The notes under the pieces: model-generated
Told to the model about the DNA's origin: nothing
Database searches by the model: none
The model's input: the letters and a program-made list of their open reading frames with translations, nothing else
Origin: Varanus komodoensis
Lineage: Eukaryota > Chordata > Lepidosauria > Squamata > Varanidae
Assembly (NCBI RefSeq): GCF_004798865.1
Contig: NW_025336347.1
Location: 19,963,430 to 20,027,429, forward strand
Direction: 5' to 3'
DNA length: 64,000 bases
In this document: positions 56,031 to 64,000 of the stretch, one piece after another
Layout of the letters: every line of letters starts with the position of its first letter
How positions within the stretch are numbered: the stretch's first letter is position 1
Position numbers and translations under genes: made by a program

Positions 56031-57705
56031 GGTGGGACAGGGAAGTGCTTGATTTCTAAGCAGAGACACTCTGAGTACTGAAGCCAAGATGGAATTCGGC
56101 CGTCGTCTTTAAGCTCCTCAGATCTGGAACCCACATCCGGCCCAAACGTGCATTTTGGGACCCCTGTTTCCATTTCTGTAAGCACTATGTGTTGCTGCGG
56201 GAGACCAGCTGTTGGGCTGTGCGCACAGTGGGGTGGCCAAAGCCAGTCCCGGTTCCTGAGTCAGCAGCGGAGGACAGCGAGCCCAGAGCAAAGCCGTCTC
56301 GTCCTCCCACGGCTATCCAAACATGTCACATCACTGCCGACACCGGTGTGGGGAAGGCTGGGCCACACGGGCTCGTGCTGAGAGCGCTGCCGGCTGCTTC
56401 TGCCTGCCCAGCCTGAATGGCCCAGCTGTGTGTTTTCCAACAAGCCCACAGCCCCCCGTTGGGCCACCACAGCCTATGAGGGAGCAGCCCCACCTCTGGT
56501 CTCCCTTCCCAGCCTCTGCAAATTAGGGCAGAGGGTGGTGGTTATGGCTAATGAGTCATGCTGGGCTGCTTCAGCAAAGCACATGGCTGCTGAGAGCAGA
56601 TAATCCAGTAATCTGCCTAATCCTTTGAGGGTGGAGGGACAAGAATCCCAGAGGACGGACGGACAGACAGACAGGAAAATGAGCGGGGTGGTGGCACTCT
56701 TTTCCATGTTGGAGGCAGGGAAGGAGAGCAGCATGGCAGACCCCTCCCAAGGGACACACGGCACCTCACCGGTCCCCCAGGATGCCCCCCTGGAAAGGCA
56801 AAGGGAAGATCACGTGCGAAGATGGAGGTGAGAGGGAAGAGGTTTACATGGAGGGGTGTGTCTATGCAGGTGTGTTTGGTGTGCACATTTTCCAGCACCT
56901 CTGTTTTTTGTCAATGCATCTTCACTAGAAATAGTGGGCACCTAATTGGGGCATAAAGATGTCAAGGCAGGTAGAGAGCCTGGAGAACCTCACACAACAA
57001 AGGGTTGATAGGCAAATGTCCAGATCTCTACAGAACCTCAGATAATAACTCCATAAGAAACAAGCCAATGGCTGGTACACAGGTGCTGAGCCACCATCAC
57101 ACAGCCCGGGGACAGCAACCCCCAGATGTATCTAGATGGGACGGGGTGATGTTGCGCATTAGCTGAAACATTTCTTGGAGGTATAGCCAAGTACAGTCAG
57201 AAACGTGATCCTGTATAACTGACAGAGGCGTGTAGTCACCATCAGCTTCTGGCATGCAGCCACACTTATATGCAGGGGGCACTCCCACAGTGTGACACAA
57301 CCATACACAATCAATCTGTCTGCCTGATGCATAAGGGAAAGATGACCCAGACCATCATTTGCACTCATAATTCTGAGCAGAGATGCATTCGTGATGACAC
57401 AAATAAATATATTATTGTGCACTGCCTCAATCAGTCACACTCAAACATGTGCTGAAAGAACATAAAAGAGCATGGACATCAAATTAAATGCAGAAGTAAT
57501 ACACACAAGCAGAGTGTAAAATGATCTAAAAAGGCTGTCTTTTATTAAACACCATAACCATTGGCTTAGCTGGAAATGCAGTCCCAAATCAAAGCTATGA
57601 TTTATGGCTAATGAGTGAGCAGAGTTAGCAGAATTATGGCTAATGAGTTAGCTGAGAAATACGGCTGAAGGAAGTGCCCTTCACTAGTGCAGAAGTTCTA
57701 CAAAG
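56031..57705. other. No gene seen
   Basis: No coding evidence. A GACG/GACA run is at 56656-56672, and atggctaatgagt occurs three times between 56544 and 57652. Confidence 0.4.
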
Positions 57706-57707
57706 TA

Positions 57708-58852
57708 CCGTATTTTTCGCTCTATAAGACACACTTTTTCCCCCCTCAAAAGTAAGGGGAAATGTCTGGGCGTCTTATAGAGTGAATGTGTGTGTGCCCG
57801 ACGCCCGGGAGGCTGCCGGCCCACCTGCACCACACGGCACCACCTGGCCGGCACACGCTCGGCACGCGCTGCTCCGCCCCCCCCCTCCGGTGCAGGTGAG
57901 AGCTGTGCCGCTCAGGGGGAGAGGTGCGGGCTTTAACCCGCCGGCCACACGGAGAGACGGACTGCTCACCCCCACCGCCCAGGAACTGCTCATCCCCACC
58001 GCCTGGGAAGACCTGCCACCAAGCCGCCCGGAAGACCACCGCCGGCACGCTGCTGGCCCCACGTGGCACCACCTGGTTGGCACACGCTTGGCGCACCCTG
58101 CTCTGCCCCCCTCCTCCGGCGCAGGTGAGAACTGTTAATCACAGGTCCGTGTGTGTTTTCAAATGGCAACCCGTCTTTTAAGGAAGCCCACGGGGAAGTG
58201 ATGGGGAACGTGCCTGTGATTATCAGGAAGCTTTCCATGGATCAGTTATCTGTTAGTTGATCAGACACATTTTTTTTTTAGGATCAGTGGATATTTGAAC
58301 AGCATTACCTTTGTGTATGAAGTTTATTCTTCAAAGGCTACTTAGTCCGCTGTGTGTTTGATTTACCATAAAATATCTCATTTTTTGTCGGAAGTTTTTT
58401 TCTATTATTTACTAGTAGGGCAGCGTGGACATTACTGGCTTTTTTAGATATGTTATTGAATTGTCTGCAGCAGCTCTTGTATAACTGGTGTAGATTGTGG
58501 ATTCCTTCAATAATTCCACTACTGACTAAGAAAGTGATGTCAGTGATTGTGAGCAACAGAGCTTCATAAATTCTGACTCTAGTGATGATGAGTTCTATGG
58601 GTTCAACGAAAACTAGAAGAGTACTCGAACTTTAAAGTCTCTCTTTTGTTAATGACAGTGATGATGGTTCTTAATGCCACTGTTGACTGCTGTTCACTTT
58701 ACAAGGTTGAAATATGGTATTACTATATTCTGTTATAGTTTATTAAATAGTTTAGTAAACCATTTGATTCAGAATATTTTTTTCTTGATTTCCTCCTCTA
58801 AAAACTAGGTGCGTCTTATGGTCAGGTGCATCTTATAGAGTGAAAAATATGG
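57708..58852. mobile_element. TIR DNA transposon with TA target (1145 bp)
   Basis: Left end CCGTATTTTTCGCTCTATAA; right end, reverse-complemented, CCATATTTTTCACTCTATAA. TA at 57706-57707 and 58853-58854. The first 430 bp are GC-rich with a roughly doubled segment (ccgg..cacctgg..cacacg at 57820 and 58058). The rest is AT-rich. A plus-frame stretch DSDSSDDEFYGFNE near 58580 may be the acidic end of a lost transposase. Class: pogo/mariner-like on TA target; exact family not certain. Confidence 0.85.
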
Positions 58853-58884
58853 TAAGTGCTACCCCTGAAAAACCCCATTATTCT

Positions 58885-59095
58885 TATTATTACATCCATA
58901 CCTTTCTTTCTCTTATATGGAACCCAAAGTGGCTATCAAGGGTCTTCTCCAGTTTATCCTCACAGCAACAATCTTGTAAAGTAGGTTAGGCTGTGAGACT
59001 TATCCACAAATCTCCCAGTGAACTTCAGGGCTGAGTTATGACCAGAACCTGCATCTCCTGAGTCCAAATCCAACACCTTAACCAGTGCCCCACCC
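58885..59095 (-). mobile_element. Sauria/POM-type tRNA SINE, inverted
   Basis: cccaaagtggctatcaagg, tatcctcacagcaacaatc, gtaggttaggctgtgag and caacaccttaaccagtgccc in reverse orientation. Confidence 0.8.
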
Positions 59096-60149
59096 TTTTG
59101 CACAAGTAATTAAACTTTCTCTCCCTCTGCCTGGAGTTGCATGACCATCTAAGCCACCATTGTGTCTTAGTGTGCTATTCAACCTTACCGCCACCCTCTC
59201 CCCCAGGTCGCTTATGAAGCAACCCCAACAAGCCATGGCTTCTTGCAGGATTTTGTAGACCACTGGGCTTGCTATGACATCTGAGCCTAGATAACTCAAG
59301 AAGCCCAGATGAAGTCCTGAAGCTTACAGAGGTGCTTGGCCAGAGCCACGTATCTCCATTAACAGCTGCCCAAGGTACCACAAAGGTGAAGCTGTGGCAC
59401 ATTCTGCCAAGTCTCCCCTCTTCCTGCCAATATTTTTGGGATTGTGATAGTGAGGGGAAAGTTGCATTCTACTGAGTCTCCTTGGGAAGAGAATGTGCTC
59501 CAGGAGAATGTGCCAACCCTGCTCAGTTCAGTGCCACAGCAAGCAAAAATGGTGGATAAGCCATCTTTTCCTGAGTGTGCTTGAGAAGAGGCCCAGGAAA
59601 CTTGTTCCTACTGCTAAGAGCAGTCACATTGAGCAACAGGAGTGAGGGATGGGCTGTATCCTGCTTAGCACCATCATCGGGAAGCCTCTGAGAACTGCCC
59701 GGGTGTCTCTTGGGCCCTTTGGTCTCCTCTCATTCCCACTCTGCTCCTTTTGGTGTCCTCCGGAGCCTCCGTGAGAGGCCCAAGGAGCAGAGGTGAGGGG
59801 CAGGAGGGAGGAGAAGAGGCCTCAGGGCCCCTGCTGCTCTGATCCTTTGTCTGGCACAGCAGGGCTCCAAGCTAGCTGTAAAGCCTGGGTGTAGACTTGA
59901 CCCCTTCTCTGAACTACCATTCACTATTTGGAAGTAAAGCTTCCACTGACTTGCGTGCACTCTGTCCATTTGAGAGCTGCTTTCCGCCCAGTGCACTCGC
60001 AAGTGGGGAGTTCCAGGCTCTTAAGGACGCTTGGAAGAGGTGGGCCTGTGTATAACACAAGTCTCAGCCCCATGGGCATTTCTTTTCCTACAGTGCCTCT
60101 GTGGGGAGTGTGTGTGTGTGTGGGGGGGGTGCGACTCTGCAACCAGCCC
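59096..60149. other. No gene seen
   Basis: Upstream flank of the CG island; no exon recognised. Confidence 0.4.
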
Positions 60150-61260
60150 CCGAAGAGCTGGACGCTTATCCCCACCAGAAGCCCACGGATGGCCCCGAGG
60201 CGCCGCCCCCTCCCCGCTCCCCAGCAGCTCCGCACGGGCGGCATTCACACCGTCACTCAAGAGGCAGCCACCCGCCCACCCAGCCGTCACACAGGCACTC
60301 AGAGGCGTTCGCGGAATCTATATGCAACTCTTCGCGCCTCGCCTCGCCTCGCCTCGCGCCCGCCCGCCCGCCTTCCGGCGCTCGTACTCGCGGGCCGCCC
60401 TTTCGCAGTTCTGCACCCTGGATAGTTCCGCGCGGCGGCGGCGGCGGCGGCGGCGCGGCGGGCGGGGGCTTCGCTCGCGCCGCGGCTGGCTCGCTGCTCC
60501 GGGCCGGGGCTGCCGGGCGCCCCGTCCCTGCCCCGCTGGTTTAGGGACGCGCACACACGCTCCTTCTCTCTCTTACACACGCAGGCAGAGGCCCCTCCCC
60601 GCCTTCCTCATCATCTTTTATCCATCCACCTCCTCCTTCTCCGGAGAAAGCAGCGACAGCCGCCCAGGCAGGCGGGGGAGGCGGACTGAGGCGGACAGAC
60701 CGGCCCCTCCCTTCCCTTCCCTTCCGTTCTCTCCCCCTTCTCGGCGCTGCGCGGTCTCCTCTGCCTTCTCGCCCGGTGCCCAGCAGCTCCTTCTCTGGAG
60801 ATCCCAGCCGCCGCCGCCACCATCGTGCCCCGCTCGGCATCTCCTTCACACTTCTTGGCTCTCTTGGGAGCCAGTGTCAGGCTCTCCCCCCTCCCCCCCA
60901 CCCACCCCCCGGCCTCTGCAAGGCGAAACTGCTTCCTCCTCCTCCTCTTCCTCCTCCCAGCCGGGATCCCTCCACCACCAAGAGGGCTGTCCCTCTCCAC
61001 GGTCTCCCGCATCCGCCCGTGCGTCTCTCCGTGGCTGCTGCTGGGTCTCTGCCTCCGGGATGGCTCGGCCGCTGGGAACCCATCGCTGATCTGGATCTCT
61101 CGCCTCTGCCTCCGCTTTCTCGCCGAGGGGGCTCTGCCCGCCCTCCCCAGAGACGCCTCTTCGGGCACCGTCTTCCTCCCTACCGTGGACAGCGCCCCAG
61201 GTAGGAATGCAGCGCGCTCGCGCTCTCCGGCCTACCATGGGAAGAGGGGGACAATAGCCC
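60150..61260 (+). promoter_or_regulatory. CG island, likely promoter and untranslated first exon
   Basis: CG density and GC boxes (ggcgggcgggggc near 60460) are high across about 1.1 kb, with CGG and CCT runs. A plausible plus-strand donor, GCCCCAG/gtagga, closes at 61200. The frame that crosses it (60825-61200) has no ATG, so the exon is probably noncoding. The gene would continue right of the window. A minus-strand reading is also possible, since frames on both strands are open from composition alone. Confidence 0.5.
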
Positions 61261-61428
61261 GTGCCTGCTTCTTCCTGCCTGCCCCCACCCCCTTTATGGC
61301 CACCCCCGTGGAGCGCTCTGGGACAATTAATGGACGCCAGCAGGAGGACAAGGGTCGGAAATGGACTACGGGGAGAGCCAGGGAGGGGGGCAGGCAGGAA
61401 GCCTGATAGAGCACTGGGTGTGTGTGTG

Positions 61429-61453
61429 GGGGGGGGGGGGGGGGGGCCTCTCT

Positions 61454-61484
<31 letters not shown>
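61429..61484. repeat. Two long G runs
   Basis: 18 G at 61429-61446 and 31 G at 61454-61484, separated by cctctct. Strong G-quadruplex potential 0.2 kb beyond the CG island. Run length may be misassembled. Confidence 0.9.
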
Positions 61485-61485
<1 letters not shown>

Positions 61486-63399
61486 GGCTGCATCTCTGTG
61501 TGTGGAGGGGTATGGTCTGGGAAGCTCAGGGCATCAGCCATGGATGCTGCCCATGTGGCAAAGCGCCAGAGCCACTCTCCCCCACCCCTTGCGCAGGCAG
61601 GGCAGAGATTTACAGAGTGGGTGCTTTGGAGCAAGGCTTGGATTTATGCCTGGTGCCAGGCTGGTTGATTTACGCCTGTCCCCAGAGCTAGGCCAGGGAG
61701 ATGTCTTAATCAGGGGCCAAGACACTTCTCCCTGTTCCTGTCCTGCCTGGCATTGACAGGGCAGACTAAGAAAGCCAAGCGACCCACGGCCTGAGGTTGG
61801 CGCAGGCCACCCTGAGCTCTCCAAATGTTTTGGACTGCAGATTCCTTCATTCTTGACCATGGTCATGCTTTTGGGAACTGTAGTCCAAAACAACTGGAGA
61901 GCAGCCCCTGTGCCTTTCTTCTCCTCTGCTACCTCCATCTGCCACTAACCCTGCCCTGCCGTCTTGCTGGCCTCCCGCTGTGTTGATTTGTCTGCTTTCT
62001 TCACTCTCTGTGTCCACCATCCCCATAGCGAGAATTTGCCAATGCACCGAGTGCACCCTGGGACTGAATATCTCTCTTCTTCTGTGGCTTGAGCCCCCTC
62101 CTGTTTTTTAAAAGTAAACTTTTTCCAAGGGTTGTGTAGGCAATTCTGGTAGGCATAAGGTTCCTTCTCCCCTTTTTCTTTCTGATACTGAACAAATTAG
62201 AGTTTGGCTGCCATAGCTTAATCTAATCCAGAACAGGCGTGGGAATCAGGTGTGATGATAAAAGTGTGGTTCAGCATATAGAGGACACAAGTGGGGTTGG
62301 GTGGCTCTCAGGGCCCTTCTGGCCCCTGCATTGCTCTTCCAAGACCCCCTGGAATTGCACCTGTGTGCAAACACATACAGCCAGTTTTCTCCCTTGACTG
62401 CCAGTGGGCAAGAGTTCTTTCCGGATACTCTCTGGGTTTTGGAAACCTGGGCGGCATGCTTCTGAGGTCTCTAGGCAGCTGCGGCCATGCCTGTGGGCAG
62501 TGCCTAGATTTTGTTTAACATAGCAGAGCAAGCATATACTCAGGGTAGCTGCAGCCTAAACCTGAGCGTAACATGAAGACAGCTGGCCAAGTACTCCGAG
62601 GCAAATGCCCCAACAGGAAATCTGAGGGCTCCAAGCACCGTGGAGAGAAAGCTGCAGACTGATATGGAAGCCTGGCATGGAAGGGTGCAGAAGGGCTGCT
62701 GAGCAAGGGTGAGAGGTGCTGGTGGAAGATGCGTCCGGCATGGGGGAAACCTCACGCGCTCGATGGAGAGCGCCAACAAAATGCAAGCACGCTGTTGCAC
62801 CTGGGAGACGAATGGGTTGCTTGTGGCATAACGCTTCATGGTTTAGAGCCCCTTTCACCAAGTACACGGAGCACATTCTCCGCAGGCATGCTGGATCTGG
62901 TCATGGCTTAGGATTTGCAGTGAGCCCCCGACTTGGCTTCCGACTCAGACCTCTCACACATGGCCCCTGCACGCAATCAAAGAGCACTGCCTCACGTACT
63001 GGGCGTGGGCGGGGGGGGAGCTGGCCAAGTGTCCGGATGGGAACACGGTCTTCCATGCCATCCCTGAAAGAAAGGTCTCATCCCTCTTGATTATGGGCAG
63101 GTTTCTCTGAACACCAGAGGCCCTCCCTTAGCCCCCCCTTGAGGACCACGTGTTCAGCATGACATTAGCTTATGTCTGTCTAAGTGTTCCTTTGATACAC
63201 CAAAGACAGGTTTGCTTCTCTCAAAGGAATGTGCTATTTAGAAGGGTCTGTAACATCAGCTATTCCATTCCTGGGCAATGGGCCCCAACAGCGTGAACTC
63301 TTGCCCACTTTCTTATGCTTTTCAGGCACGTGAGCAGTAAAGAAGGAGAAGGAAAGGCATGTAAGAAAGAGTAAATGGGAAGAGAGGAGAATGCCTGAG
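61485..63399. other. No exon seen
   Basis: Possibly first intron of a plus-strand gene. Includes the palindromic MITE at 61815-61905; no frame with a domain. Confidence 0.35.
61815..61905. mobile_element. Palindromic MITE, well kept
   Basis: agctctccaaatgttttgga at the left pairs with the right arm read backwards (tctccagttgttttggac) around the loop ttcttgaccatggtcatg. Nearly the whole 90 bp can fold as one hairpin. Confidence 0.75.
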
Positions 63400-63605
63400 A
63401 GCTAGTGCAGTGTAATGGTTGGAAGCCTGGGCTGATGCTGGGGAGATGCGGGTTGGAGTCACTCGCTGGCCTTTTAGCTGAATGATTTTGGGCCAGTCAC
63501 TGACTCTCAGCTTAACCCACTTCAGGGTTGTTGTGAGGAGAAAATGGAGATGAGAACTATGTCAGCCTTCTTAGTTTCCTAGAGAGAAGAAAAAAGGCAG
63601 GATAT
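63400..63605 (+). mobile_element. Sauria/POM-type tRNA SINE
   Basis: gagctagtgcagtgtaatgg, gggccagtcactgactctc, ttcagggttgttgtgagg, aaaatggagatgagaac and a tail aaaaaggcaggatatgg. Confidence 0.8.
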
Positions 63606-64000
63606 GGCAGAAGGAAGAAGCTATTTGGGTTGCCTGAAACTGCAGTCCTGCTAGCCCATGGCTTAATCTAGGCTCAATGCACACACACACCTCCAACACT
63701 GAGGAGGAAAATGGTGCTACCATTTATTATTGTTCCTTTGTACCCTTGTGTGCGTAAATATGTATATATTTATCAACTCGGAATTTCACTGTGTGCATAG
63801 AGTGAAGTGAATGTGAGATCATAAACTTTGTGCCACAATCAGTCTGTTAGCTTGGAATGTGTCACCGGATACTTTCCCATTATTGTCTTGAATGTTCAAT
63901 GGTGTGCGTACAACCCACTTAGGAAACTCTCTGGCTTGCTCCCGGTTTTGTACAATACCTGAAGTAAGACAGCAGCTAAGTATACAAGGCACAAGCCAAG
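63606..64000. other. No gene seen
   Basis: No exon or named repeat; a short (CA)n at 63682-63690. Confidence 0.4.

Noticed and set aside
57782-58138. Proline-rich frame in the TIR element
   Set aside because: Falls in the internally repeated GC-rich block; both strands are open there.
60825-61406. 193-residue plus-strand frame with a hydrophobic segment, possible secreted protein
   Set aside because: It has no ATG before the last third and starts only at GTG. More likely an untranslated exon.
60846-61634. 262-residue minus-strand frame rich in Pro and Glu
   Set aside because: It runs through the long G runs and the CG island; its residues reflect base composition and no domain is present.

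Overview
The window is vertebrate nuclear DNA, almost certainly from a squamate reptile (lizard or snake). The evidence is the repeat mix: BovB/RTE LINEs, L2 LINE 3' ends, many CR1 pieces, Sauria/POM-type tRNA SINEs, a second tRNA SINE type, and ACA-type SINEs with the (CCTTTA) end, all in AT-moderate DNA with a few CG-dense islands. Nothing bacterial or organellar is present.

Left part (about 0.8-24.3 kb, minus strand) is a small KRAB zinc-finger locus. Two terminal exons encode C2H2 arrays: 1637-3267 (seven intact fingers, three copies of an acidic-linked N-terminal motif) and 13843-15095 (three intact fingers, three that have lost zinc ligands). Both begin in phase 1 at very similar tandem acceptors and read G-D-G. 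One KRAB-A exon of exactly 127 bp (20484-20610) and one short first coding exon (21494-21553) lie upstream, and a CG island with a candidate untranslated first exon lies at about 23.56-24.3 kb. Only one KRAB exon is visible for the two finger exons, so they are either alternative last exons of one transcription unit or two tandem paralogs of which the proximal one lacks a KRAB. A further CG island at 9.14-9.9 kb may be a separate promoter.

Middle part (about 24.3-60 kb) has no gene I can support. It is intergenic or intronic DNA filled with nested transposable elements. Several insertions can be dated relative to each other because the target-site duplications are still visible: a TA-flanked MITE inside BovB, a Tigger-like element and an L2 end inside CR1, and a solo-LTR-like fossil inside another CR1. 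A 100-N assembly gap at 35392-35491 is flanked by a 200-bp exact repeat and looks false.

Right part (60.15-61.26 kb) is a third CG island, with a candidate splice donor on the plus strand at 61200/61201. It is probably the promoter and untranslated first exon of a gene that continues beyond the window; no ATG-initiated frame there is convincing.
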